DNA of 64,000 bases from Gerris lacustris. Taxonomy: Eukaryota > Arthropoda > Insecta > Hemiptera > Gerridae. The notes below the pieces were generated by a model. That model searched no databases. It saw only the letters and a program-made list of their open reading frames with translations, and was not told the DNA's origin. Both the position numbers and the translations under genes were made by a program. Every line of letters starts with the position of its first letter. Positions within the stretch are counted from its first letter, which is position 1. The stretch is taken from the NCBI GenBank assembly GCA_951217055.1, contig OX578277.1, positions 7,014,829-7,078,828 of the forward strand, given 5' to 3'. This document shows, in pieces, positions 35,350-46,478 of the stretch.

Positions 35350-37406
35350 ATTGGTTGGCAGCAAAATAAATTTTGATGCCTAGGCAGCAACATTTTTATT
35401 GTTATAATGTTGGCAATAACCGTTTATATATTATCTCTATCTTATAACATTATAATATTATAGTTCAATAAGTAATATTTAATAAATATAAGTTTTAATA
35501 ATAAAATAATTAAATTTATTTTTCTTTTGTCCCTATCTATTATATACTGTTTGGTTAAGTCAATCTAGGGTGTTTAATAAAAACTTCACTTCACTATCCC
35601 AATTCGGCTATATTTCGACCATACCTGGTCATCATCAGGCCTATAACATCGAAAACATTTTTCCATATAATGGTAATTTATCTTACACACAAATTCATAA
35701 AAATTAACAATATAGCTTTTAAATAACAAATGTTTAAAACTAACATGAAAGATATAACTTTAAAGTCCTACCTTAGATTGAGATTTTAGTATACTATAAC
35801 ATTATCTTGTTTAGCTAGAAATTATCACCATCTTTTTGTGGTTCGTCACTATTTGTCAAATGATTAATAAAAACTCATCTATACTTTAACAATAACAACT
35901 ATTTAACAATTAAACCTTAAAAATAAAATAAAACGCAAATATGAACATGGTGTGACATTGTGGTAACCTGGTTGTAACCTATCCTATTTTAATTTATTTC
36001 ATATATTATTAAAAATAAATATATATATATATATCTTATATTTAGTTATGGTTTTTTATTATATTATGTAATTAATATATTATTTTAGTAATATGATTTT
36101 TTTTAGTGATATAATACATATTAAAAATCATATTACTAAAATAATATATTAATTACATAATATAATAAAAAACCATAACTAAATATAAGATATATATATA
36201 TATTTATTTTTAATAATATATGAAATAAATTAAAATAGGATAGGTTACAACCAGGTTACCACAATGTCACACCATGTTCATATTTGCGTTTTATTTTATT
36301 TTTAAGGTTTAATTGTTAAATAGTTGTTATTGTTAAAGTATAGATGAGTTTTTATTAATCATTTGACAAATAGTGACGAACCACAAAAAGATGGTGATAA
36401 TTTCTAGCTAAACAAGATAATGTTATAGTATACTAAAATCTCAATCTAAGGTAGGACTTTAAAGTTATATCTTTCATGTTAGTTTTAAACATTTGTTATT
36501 TAAAAGCTATATTGTTAATTTTTATGAATTTGTGTGTAAGATAAATTACCATTATATGGAAAAATGTTTTCGATGTTATAGGCCTGATGATGACCAGGTA
36601 TGGTCGAAATATAGCCGAATTGGGATAGTGAAGTGAAGTTTTTATTAAACACCCTAGATTGACTTAACCAAACAGTATAAAATAATTAGTTTATATTTGT
36701 TATTTCTGTTAAATAAGTTCAATGAATAGTAGATCTTTAATTAAAAAAAATAGCGGAGTCACTGGATACAGTGCAACTTCATGTAAACATCCAGCATCCA
36801 TATTATTATTATTATTGAAGTCATTCTAGATTAGACGAGCTACTTTTCTTGATTTATCTTTATCCTTTCATTACTTCTTTTCTTCTAAGCAATAGAAGAT
36901 ATCTTTAATATTTTTAGTAATTTGTTAGTAAAAATATAAATAAATATTTTATATAGCGTGCATTATTCATTCAGAAGTTTTGTGTGTTATAAACGTGTGT
37001 TTTATATTTTGTTGTTATAGTATAGATTCAGTTTGCTATTCACTTATTGTTATTATTCCCAAGCTTCTTATTTGATTTATTTATGAACATTAGTTATAGT
37101 TAATGCATATGTTATTATCTTAATAATATAACATAGTAATTAACTATATGTTATATTAATAAAGACGGTATTTTAGATATTTTGTTTTTCTGCCTCCCGT
37201 AGATAAAACATTGTATGCAACAAGGCAGCAAAGGACACATTTCTGCCTCGTTTATTCATTGCCTGCCGAGGCAGTCAAATAGGTGAATTATCTGTCTCGG
37301 CAGTTAATTATCGTAACCTGTCCTCGCCTTCCGCTCGGAGGTTAATCTAATCACCCGTCAGTAAAATTCCATTTTGCTGCCTAGTTACATAAATAACTAT
37401 TTCAGC
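35350..37406. mobile_element. Family Q foldback, copy 2, interrupted
   Basis: Matches family Q copy 1: left GGCAGCAAAATAAATTTTGATGCC, right ACATAAATAACTATT. It keeps the outer right arm (36680-37406) with CTGCCTCGTTTATTCATTGCC. A 1.13-kb palindrome sits in it at 35547-36675. Confidence 0.7.
35547..36675. mobile_element. 1.13-kb near-perfect palindrome
   Basis: The two arms (about 555 bases each) appear identical by eye and meet at about 36111 around a short AT-rich loop. Ends CTGTTTGGTTAAGTCAATC and GATTGACTTAACCAAACAG are bordered by TATA on both sides. Near both ends, and in inverted orientation, lies GGCCTGATGATGACCA...TGGTCGAAATATAGCC. No coding capacity. Confidence 0.9.
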
Positions 37407-37744
37407 TCTATATTTTGGGGCTTTACCCCTCAAACAATTATTTCTCGAAAATCGTGTGGACGATTTTGATTAAAAACATTTAAATATGTATATTATGTTG
37501 TTTCCCTTGAAAAATCTAATTCCAGAGAATATAGCTATAAACGTGGACGGTAAGAAGCCGGGTTCGATTCCCTGCTAAGGACGAGTTATTTTTATGGTAT
37601 AATTTGATAAAATGTTCAATAAGAATTAAATGTAACCAGACAAAATCGAAACAACTAGTAAATGGAAACACCAAGTAATTGTGTACTTTTATATATAAGG
37701 AGATTTAGATTATTTATTTTTATATCAGCAACACTGGTCGCTGT
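37407..37744 (+). repeat. Family S fragment
   Basis: Contains GGGGCTTTACCCCTCAAAC, the B-box-like GGGTTCGATTCCC at about 37559 and GTTATTTTTATGGTATAA. Confidence 0.65.
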
Positions 37745-38010
37745 TTTTAGAATGAAGTTCCTTATGGCACGTTCTGGAGCCCGGGAGTGAATTCGAAAAT
37801 AAACGAGCAAATTCACCGTCACAAAATCACCGTCACGCAAAGTCCGTCACGAAATCCGTACCGATGACGATAACTTGAGTAAAAGATCACCGAGTTAGTT
37901 GAAATTTGGTACGCATGTTTATTTTACCAATGCCCAGGCTGAGTTCGTTGGAAATCGTTATCCGGCCAAGCGTTCACGCGCAACGCTCGCGTAAACTTAA
38001 GACGGGAAAA
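37745..38010 (+). repeat. Family F fragment
   Basis: Shares CGATAACTTGAGTAAAAGAT, ACCAATGCCCAGGCTGAGTT and GCGTTCACGCGCAACGCTCG with 13503-13960. Confidence 0.65.
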
Positions 38011-38217
38011 AATGTTATTAAGGAAGCCAGTTCCTTGACTTGTTTGGTTTATTTTGGTTATATGTCAAAATGTCACTTGGTTTTGTAAATATAGAAAATA
38101 TAATCACGGTCTTGTTAAAAATAAAATTGATCTGTGCTGACGCTAATTTTAATATATCAGGTTTATTATTATAATACTGCGTACTTAATCCAAGAAAAAA
38201 TTCTAACTTCTTCTATA

Positions 38218-39225
38218 ATGAGAAAAACAACTTTATCTACTCACGGCAGCAAAATTAGGCATTGTTGTACTGTTTTCAATCCGCAAAATGTCATTTTTCT
38301 TGATTCTTTTGTAACAAGTAAAAAAAACACGCAGCGTAATATCAAAGTGTCAGCAAAAGTTCAAAGTGTCAACAAAATAACGAACAGGCTGCCAAATGTT
38401 AAGAAAAAGTTACTACATCTCAGGTTATGAACTCTCCCACATTGTTCATTTTTGTATATTTAAGCGTAATATTCTGCTAAATATTTATATGTTTTTTGAA
38501 AATACCTTTAAAAATTATAATAATAAAACTAATATTATTATTTTATAGTGATTATTTTTTAAAAATCGCTAAAAATTGAGATAAAAAACAGCTTTTTTAA
38601 TAAAAAAAAAGTGGCAACACTGATTGTTTTTTCATTGTTTTGTTTTAACTTTCGAGTCATTACACTTAATCAAACTTTCGAGTCATCGATTCGATTTTTA
38701 CAACTTTTATTGCTTTACATCTTTTATCTACCAAAAAAGATAATTTAATAGTTTTCTGTTATTATTTTGATAAATTTGTTAATTAGGTTTTTGAAGTTTA
38801 AATAAAAATATGGATGATAATGTTGTGCAAGGCGTTAAAGACTTGTTTGATAACACGTAACACGCCACCCGAAATTGCAAATATTGCAGCATCATACAAG
38901 GAAAGTTTATTGCCCTCTAAATCAAGTACTAAAATCTTTAGTGTAATTTTTCTGCCGTTAGTAGATAAAATATTGTATGTAACTATGCAGCAAAGGAAAC
39001 ATTCCTGACTCATTTAAAGATTACCTGCTTCGGTTACACCTCAGCAGGTAATTAAGATTTTCCTGCCTCGGCTTCGCCTCGTCAATCAAAATGTAATTTT
39101 CCTGCCTCGGCTTCGCCTCAGCAGTAAATTTGTTTAGCCTATCCTCGCCTTCGGCTCGGAACTAAAACTTAAAAAACTTGTCAGCAAAATTCCATTTTGC
39201 TGCCTAGTGACATAAATAACTATTT
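38218..39225 (+). mobile_element. Family Q related element, copy 3
   Basis: Left side TTTATCTACTCACGGCAGCAAAA, right side CTGCCTAGTGACATAAATAACTATT. The right part has repeated CCTGCCTCGGCTTCGCCTC words. Unlike copies 1 and 2 it has a start-codon frame in the middle (38812 onwards) with a recombinase-like remnant, so it may be closer to a coding ancestor. Confidence 0.6.
38812..38945 (+). pseudogene. Recombinase-like N-terminal remnant, frameshifted
   Basis: Starts MDDNVVQGVKDLFDNT, is broken by a stop, and in another frame continues PPEIANIAASYKESLLPSKS. The second part resembles the remnant at 21831-22019 (PPEI, then ~12 residues, then LxxSxS/K). I recall this layout in insect Crypton/XerC-like integrase proteins. 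Only the N-terminal ~45 residues are represented. No catalytic part was found. Confidence 0.4.
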
Positions 39226-39396
39226 TAAGTAGCTATATTTTTAACATGTGTGGGCAGGTACAAGACACATACATGCCAAATTTCAAAGTCATCGGACGAA
39301 AGGTGTAGTCGTGAGAGCAGGCGACAGGACGGACGGACAGACAGACACACGCAGGAAAATATAAGGATCTTTGGTTTTGCCTACGGTCCCTAAAAA
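39226..39396 (+). repeat. Family G fragment
   Basis: Right end of family G (GGACGGACGGACAGACA, AAATATAAGGATCTTTGG, CCTACGGTCCCTAAAAAA). Confidence 0.8.
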
Positions 39397-39805
39397 AAGT
39401 ACCTGATTATGTTTTTTCAAAACCGAATTAAAGGAGACTATGACTAAGATGAAGACGGAGAGGCTGAGCTGTCGGAAAGACGGGTCCGATGTTATCTGAC
39501 GATAGTCTGGTGAAGAAGACGCGACGTCAGATGGTTCGGGGTGAAAGGCAACGTTTGTTATTTTGCATTCCAGCAGAAGGTATTCACAGCTAAGAGACCG
39601 CGGTGACCTCTTGGTCCTGAGGTCACCGGTCACCCCCCACCCTAACCATTAGTATTCTCCCTGGTTCAAATCCTCATCAGGCATCTTTTTCTTTGCGTAA
39701 CTTCTTCTTTAGCATTTGGGAAGAAGAAGAAGAATTGCCATTCTTTCAGAGAGAAGAATGCCCTGTTTTGTTTGGTAATCAAATTCCGATCAAATAAGTT
39801 ACTAC
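39397..39805 (+). repeat. Possible tRNA-derived SINE
   Basis: A B-box-like GGTTCAAATCC lies at 39663-39673, about 65 bases after TGACCTCTTGG, which could be a weak A-box. A GAAGAAGAAGAAG stretch follows. Evidence is thin. Confidence 0.3.
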
Positions 39806-42300
39806 TATATTGAGATTTAGTTAGAACTTATTCATAGTGAATAAACACTCAAAGAGTAAACTAAGTTAGTTGTTTCTACTGAGATTTAGTTATAACTTAC
39901 TCATAGTGAATAAACACTCAAAGAGTAAACTAAGTTAGTTGTTTCTACTGAGATTTAGTTAGAACTTACTCATAGTGAATAAACACTCAAAGAGTAAACT
40001 AAGTTAGTTGTTTCTACTGAGATTTAGTTAGAACTTACTCATAGTGAATAAACACTCAAAGAGTAAACTAAGTTAGTTGTTTCTACTGAGATTTAGTTAG
40101 AACTTACTCATAGTGAATAAACACTCAAAGAGTAAACTAAGTTAGTTGTTTCTACTGATATTTAGTTAGAACTTATTCATATAGTGAATAAACACTCAAA
40201 GATGATTAAACTAAGTTAGTTGTTTCTACTGATATTTAGTTAGAACTTATTCATTGTGAATAAACACTCAAAGATGATTAAACTAAGTTAGTTGTTTCTA
40301 CTGAGATTTAATTAGAACTTATTCATAGTGAATAAACACTCAAAGATGATTAAACTAAGTTAGGTGTTTCTACTGAGATTTAGTTAGAACTTACTCATAG
40401 TGAATAAACACTCAAAGAGTAAACTAAGTTAGTTGTTTCTACTGATATTTAGTTAGAACTTATTCATATAGTGAATAAACACTCAAAGATGATTAAACTA
40501 AGTTAGTTGTTTCTACTGATATTTAGTTAGAACTTATTCATTGTGAATAAACACTCAAAGATGATTAAACTAAGTTAGTTGTTTCTACTGAGATTTAATT
40601 AGAACTTATTCATAGTGAATAAACACTCAAAGATGATTAAACTAAGTTAGGTGTTTCTACTGAGATTTAGTTAGAACTTACTCATAGTGAATAAACACTC
40701 AAAGAGTAAACTAAGTTAGTTGTTTCTACTGATATTTAGTTAGAACTTATTCATAGTGAATAAACACTCAAAGAGTAAACTAAGTTAGTTGTTTCTACTT
40801 GAGATTTAGATAGAACTTACTCATAGTGAATAAACACTCAAAGAGTAAACTATGTTAGTTGTTTCTACTTGAGATTTAGTAAGAACTTACTCATAGTGAA
40901 TAAACACTCAAAGAGTAAACTAAGTTAGTTGTTTCTACTGAGATTTAGTTGGAACATACTCATAGTGAATAAACACTCAAAGAGTAAACTAAGTTAGTTG
41001 TTTCTACTGAGATTTAGTTAGAACATACTCATAGTGAATAAACACTCAAAGAGTAAACTAAATTAGTTGTTTCTACTTGAGATTTAGTTAGAACTTACTC
41101 ATAGTGAATAAACACTCAAAGAGTAAACTAAGTTAGTTGTTTCTACTGAGATTTAGTTAGAACTTACTCATAGTGAATAAACACTCAAAGAGTAAACTAA
41201 GTTAGTTGTTTCTACTTGAGATTCTGTTAGAACTTACTCATAGTGAATAAACACTCAAAGAGTAAACTAAGTTAGTTGTTTCTACTGAGATTTTGTTAGA
41301 ACATACTCATAGTGAATAAACACTCAAAGAGTAAACTAAGTTAGTTATTTCTACTGAGATTTAGTTAGAACTTACTCACAGTGAATAAACACTCAAAGAG
41401 TAAACTAAGTTAGTTGTTTCTACTGAGATTTAGTTGGAACATACTCATAGTGAATAAACACTCAAAGAGTAAACTAAGTTAGTTGTTTCTACTTGAGATT
41501 CTGTTAGAACTTACTCATAGTGAATAAACACTCAAAGAGTAAACTAAGTTAGTTGTTTCTAGTGAGATTTAGTTAGAACTTACTTATAGTGAATAAACAC
41601 TCAAAGAGTAAACTAAGTTAGTTATTTCTACTGAGATTTAGTTAGAACTTACTCACAGTGAATAAACACTCAAAGAGTAAACTAAGTTAGTTGTTTCTAC
41701 TGAGATTTAGTTAGAACTTACTCATAGTGAATAAACACTCAAAGAGTAAACTAAGTTAGTTATTTCTACTGATATTTAGTTAGAACTTACTCACAGTGAA
41801 TAAACACTCAAAGAGTAAACTAAGTTAGTTGTTTCTACTGAAATTTAGTTAGAACTTACTTTTGTGGAATAAACTCTCAAAGAGTAAACTAATTATATTG
41901 TCTCTACCGAAACTTAGTTAGGACTTACTCATAGTGAATAAACACTCAAAGAGTAAACTAAGTTAGTTATTTCTACTGATATTTAGTTAGAACTTACTCA
42001 CAGTGAATAAACACTCAAAGAGTAAACTAAGTTAGTTGTTTCTACTGAGATTTAGTTAGAACTTACTCATAGTGAATAAACACTCAAAGAGTAAACTAAG
42101 TTAGTTATTTCTACTGATATTTAGTTAGAACTTACTCACAGTGAATAAACACTCAAAGAGTAAACTAAGTTAGTTGTTTCTACTGAAATTTAGTTAGAAC
42201 TTACTTTTGTGGAATAAACTCTCAAAGAGTAGACTAATTAAGTTGTCTCTACCAAAATTTTATTAGAACTTACTCATAGTGAATAAACACTTAAAGATTT
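39806..42300 (+). repeat. 69-bp satellite array, ~36 copies
   Basis: Unit of 69 bases (for example 39881-39949). Landmarks are GAGATTTAGTTAGAACTTAC, TCATAGTGAATAAACACTCA, AAGAGTAAACTAAGTTAG and TTGTTTCTACT. Variant units with GATGATTAAACTAAG form a four-unit, 287-bp block repeated in direct tandem (starting 40157 and 40444). A five-unit block marked by CTTTTGTGGAATAAACTCTC recurs at about 41861 and 42206. It is therefore a satellite with local higher-order repeats. No open frame is conserved. Confidence 0.97.
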
Positions 42301-42710
42301 AATATCGTTTAGTTGAATGAAGTGTTTACTCAAGTTCACCATATAGCTGAAAGTTTTTGAAAAAATGTCCCTATTGAAGCGAAACTGATTCCTCAATCAA
42401 GAATCAAGAATACATCGTTGTTTTTCGTAGATCATCTTCGAAACCCTTATGACGAGTGTAATGTGTCTGTCTGTCTGTCGTACTTAGGTTCATATCCCCC
42501 GAACCGTTCATGGTAAAAATGTGAAATTTTAAATACTGGTGAATCTTTTTGACCCACACATATAAAAAAATATTGAGAAGTTTAACATTTAATATTCGCA
42601 TGCCTAATGCGCAAAAATTTGCAAAATTCAAGTTTTTCTTTTTTTAATTTTCGAGATGGGTTTCAATTTCAATTTCGAATTTTCGGTACTTTCTCTTTAT
42701 ATGAGAAGGT
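42301..42710 (-). repeat. Dispersed repeat fragment
   Basis: CTTTATATGAGAAGGTAGAAAA near 42695 and CTGTCTGTCTGTCG near 42468 resemble parts of families S and F in mixed orientation. No gene is seen. Confidence 0.4.
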
Positions 42711-43113
42711 AGAAAATGTAGTCCTTAATTTATTTAAATATTTTAAGATCTTCGACGAATGAAAATGATTTTTGTACTATATTTAGATATAAATAAATAA
42801 ATGCATAAAATAATAATAAAAGGCAACACTGGTTGATTGTTGATTTCCCGCCTGTTTTGTCGTATTTGTAATCTATGTTTTTGTTTATTCTTTTTCTTTT
42901 ATCAGTTATGCTGAATATTATGTTCAAATTTCAAAATCAAAATTTAGATTAGGAAGTTTTTTATGTGTTTATATTATATCTTTAGATTTTATAATTAATT
43001 AAGGACATAATACATTATAATTAAGTGTAGTGATAACGTTGTTTTACGATTGAATTTCTACAGACATTGAAGAATTAAACTTAAAAGCCTCGTCAGTACT
43101 TGTTTTGGACACC
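42711..43113 (+). promoter_or_regulatory. Upstream region and 5' UTR of the two-exon gene
   Basis: No clear TATA box is placed. The region directly upstream of the ATG (GCCTCGTCAGTACTTGTTTTG, then ACACC|ATGG) has a good Kozak context. The transcription start cannot be fixed from sequence alone. GATTTCCCGCC near 42842 is an E2F-like word, seen often at cell-cycle genes. Confidence 0.35.
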
Positions 43114-45447
43114 ATGGCTGAAAAGCCGTCGACTTCATTTTCAAAATCACAACCCAAGGTTTATTGCTTTTTAAATTAACTAATAATATCTATTTTTTGT
43201 CGTTTCAAAATACGAAGTTAGTGGTTCCTACTTTTGGTGGAATTTACTCTTGTAAAGGAATAGTCAACAAGTAAAATATTGATTTTATTGTTCATTGTAA
43301 AAAATGGATCAATCATCAATCAGTAATAATATTTACCGATATTTATTAATTTTTATTTGGATGTGGTCAATTGTCTGAACTGTTGTTACTACTACGTTAG
43401 TAGTTGTAACATGGTTATTATGTACCAACTAATTAATTTAACTAATGGTGGAGATAACTAACTTGGTACCTCATTAGTTTTAACTATTTATATTGGTTAT
43501 GCTATAAAGAAGGACGCCTTTCTACTAAAAGTAAGTTTATTGTACAAAGCTAACTTTCAACTACAAATAGTCATCTTGAGTACCGGTGAGAAGAGATCAA
43601 GTGTAAAAGAGAAACAGTCAGTGTAGGAGTTGAGACAGAGGTTTAAATCTCCTGTCTTTAGTAAGTTTATTATTAAAGAGCTAACTTTCAACTACAAATA
43701 GTCATCTTCAGTACCGGTGAGAAGAGATCAAGTGTGAAAGAGAAACAGTCAGTGTAGGATTTGAGACAGAGGTTTAAATCTCCTGTCTTTAGTAAGTTTA
43801 TTGTACAAAGCTAACTTTCAACTACAAACAGTAATCATTGGACTTGGCCACCTACTTGCTTTATTTCTCCTCTCACTAAGGTTAGCCAGCCAGAGTATAA
43901 AAAAATTAAAACTCATATCAAACAGCATAATATGTATATATTATACTACAAATGGATATCTTCAAGGCTAGTTGCAGTTTTATTGTTTATTTATTTATTT
44001 GTTTATTTTTTGGTTTTAGAAGGCTAAAGCAGAAGTAAAAGATTCTCTGGACATGTGGTTGGAAATCCTCGGTGCCAATTTACCACCTGAAAAATTAAAA
44101 TCGATGCAGGAACAAGTCAAAAGAAATCCGAAATTAGCGTTTTACCTTCAATATCTCAAAACACATTCAAGATCTCATGCTGAAGCTAAACGAATGCAGA
44201 AATTATACCTTTATAAAGCTATTAATAATGGTGAACTGAAAGCGGATTTACCTGAAAATGTAATGGTGAAATGCAACCGCGACGTTGAATTGCTCCGTAA
44301 ATATACTAAACCTAAGTATAAAACAGAAGCTCTCGAACTAGTGAAAATACCTGAAGCTGTAAAAGAACTTGGAAAATGTAATGAGATATTAATGAAGAAG
44401 AATCGTCAACTTCGTCAGTCCACGGAAACCTTCATTAACAATACAGGACACTTACAACTCCTAACTTCCGCGCACACAAATTTGAACAAGATCAATAACG
44501 ATCTACGTAAAATAAAAGATTGTTTTGAAGCTTTTATGAGACCTGAGAAAGGTTCTGATAATTTAAAAAAATTCTTAGCAATCGAAGAAGAACATATTCA
44601 GACTATTGAAAAGATTTTAAATATATCTTGTACTCATATTGATCGTAGAGATAGAAAAGTAATATATCCACTTATTATTGAATGCTATAAGAAGATATTA
44701 CGTTCAGAACACCTTAAAAATGTGGTCAAGTGCAGTCCTAAGAGATATTTCGCTTCTGTTATGAGTAGCTCAGTATTATCTGGATCGGAGAATAGTCAAA
44801 CCATACCTCTCAAACCCCAACAAATAATGGATAACATGGAAAAATTCAAATATCTTTTAACAACTATAAAGAATTTAAAAATAATGATAACTAATTATTT
44901 CGAGGGTTACGAAAAATTCACTTTGAGGAATTCACAGCTTTTACTTAAAGTAAATTCAATCGATGAAAGTGTCGAAGTGTTAAATTCGATTAAAAACAAT
45001 TTAGATATGAAATTGCAAGTTAATACGACATTTTTAACGACCCAACAATCTGCGGCAATCGAACAGATATTTAACAAATGGGGAGAAGATGTCGAATCTT
45101 CCGAGGAAATTCTGAGCGATTGCATTGTACGCAAGCGAAAAGAGTACGAAAATTATCAATTGTTGATACGATCGATGTCGGACATTTCAAGCAGACAGTT
45201 TTCAATAGATTTCAAATACGAGAATCTCGATTCTTTTATCAACGATAGTTTAGTTAAATTTACAAAATATTCCGTTAATATACCGGATTTAATTAAAACT
45301 AACAAGAATTTAGGAATTGAAATTCTCAAGTTGTTAAAGTCAATGTCTTTTTATAAAATTAACAACGTTCCGATTACCAAAATAATGCAAGATATTAAAC
45401 AAACAATTGTCGACGATAAACTCGCTCGAATTATGCCAATTGAATAA
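43114..45447 (+). CDS. Two-exon gene, helical protein, possibly augmin subunit 5-like
   Basis: Exon 1 (43114-43158) encodes MAEKPSTSFSKSQPK and ends AAG|GT. Exon 2 starts at 44020 (or 44023) and runs to the TAA at 45445-45447. The join is phase 0 and in frame, giving about 490 residues. The product has no signal peptide or membrane segment and is lysine-, leucine- and asparagine-rich with long helical stretches, as in coiled-coil proteins. Residues ~37-86 (ANLPPEKLKSMQEQV, then FYLQYLKTHSRSHAEAKRM) resemble, from memory, the N-terminal pattern of HAUS5/Dgt5: a basic helix following a W/F.YI..H..S motif. Augmin acts on spindle microtubules. It is shorter than human HAUS5 (~630 aa). The gene is real by splice and codon pattern, but the function is a hypothesis. 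Confidence 0.8.
43159..44019 (+). other. Intron 1 of the gene, with a NAGNAG acceptor
   Basis: 861 bases, GT at 43159 and acceptor TTTTAGAAG. AG occurs at 44018-44019 and again at 44021-44022, so two in-frame acceptors differ by one lysine codon. The intron carries a 130-bp tandem repeat. Confidence 0.8.
43531..43845 (+). repeat. ~130-bp intronic tandem repeat, ~2.4 copies
   Basis: Units begin GTAAGTTTAT at 43531, 43661 and 43792, then GCTAACTTTCAACTACAAAT. Each unit starts with a GTAAGT, a donor-like word, and ends with a CCTGTCTTTAG acceptor-like word. Confidence 0.9.
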
Positions 45448-45476
45448 TTTAATTTTACATTTTATTAAAACGTAAT

Positions 45477-45482
45477 AATAAA
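45477..45482 (+). terminator. Poly(A) signal AATAAA
   Basis: AATAAA 30 bases after the stop codon of the two-exon gene. Confidence 0.75.
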
Positions 45483-45548
45483 AAAGGTTCTACCGAAATA
45501 TTGGTTGGAAATTATTCATTTTTATTATACCGTTAGATGTGTGCTTAA

Positions 45549-46143
45549 CTCTTAGTGGCACGGCTATAGTGAACAAACAATGAGGCATGGGCGGCGTACT
45601 TTATGCGCCAATGCATTTTTCAAACCATGAATAGGTCAAATTCATGGAAATGTTGAACTAAAATAAACTAAACTACAATAAATATTTATTTCTTAATGAT
45701 ATCTTTAGTTATAAAACTAAAAATTACTATAAAAAATCAGTAATTACTCCTTTAGCGTTCTGACTTAGTATCGGGCTTTCAACCTTAATTATCAACCCTG
45801 TTAATTATTATTAGCTGTCAAAGTCCTAAGATAACTCCTCACAACCATCATCCTACTCCGACAACTCATGCAAAACCGAAAAATATTAATCGGTAGGCAT
45901 AATTTCTCTATACCGGATATGGTGGCATGGGTGGCATGGGCGTTTATTTATACAGTTCACTAAGATAAATAAACACGGCAAAACAATGAAAAACGAGGCA
46001 ATAATCAAAGCAGACTGTTTCATCGGTTTTTGGGGTCTCTAGTGGTAGGGTAAAATGAGGTTTTATTATTCTCACATCGCAAATCTGTGAATTGCAGAAA
46101 CTTTTTTACTCGTGGCGCACTTAGTGCGCCAGCCCTCTAAGGG
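45549..46143. mobile_element. piggyBac-like MITE
   Basis: TTAA at 45545-45548 and 46144-46147 brackets a 595-bp element with imperfect ends CTCTTAGTGGCACGGC and GCCAGCCCTCTAAGGG. TTAA duplication is diagnostic of piggyBac. GCGCC words near both ends (TTTATGCGCCAATG, CTTAGTGCGCC) look like subterminal repeats. No transposase. Confidence 0.75.
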
Positions 46144-46147
46144 TTAA

Positions 46148-46478
46148 GAGTAAAATAGGAGATCAGAAAAGACAAGGAAAAAAAAAAAAAAAAAAAAGAA
46201 AAAAAAAATCCATTCATGAATTAGTTTATAAATTTGTCTAGGCAGTAGAATTGAAAACCTGAAGAGTCCCAAAAAATTTAGTGGGTAGAACAATGTCTTT
46301 TAGGTTAAGAAGAGGGGGAAGGGGACTAATTAATATAATTTTTAATGAAATAATTAGTCTAGGGAGTTGTCCTTTTATTAGTATTTTATCTAGCTAATTC
46401 AAATGGACACTTTCAGATTGATTGAATCTTTCCTTATCGAGTTGAAACTGTATAATTATGTGTCTTCCCCTGTTAGTG
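46148..46478. other. Gene-free stretch
   Basis: A long poly(A) run near 46180-46208. No gene. Confidence 0.4.

Noticed and set aside
36570..36625. Active hammerhead ribozyme
   Set aside because: CTGATGA and GAAA are present, but an additional T precedes helix II and helices I and III cannot be drawn convincingly. Kept only as a motif finding.
39806..42300. CRISPR array
   Set aside because: The 69-bp units are contiguous without unique spacers, and the setting is eukaryotic. It is a satellite.
44907..45134. 75-codon minus frame inside the gene
   Set aside because: Antisense shadow of exon 2.
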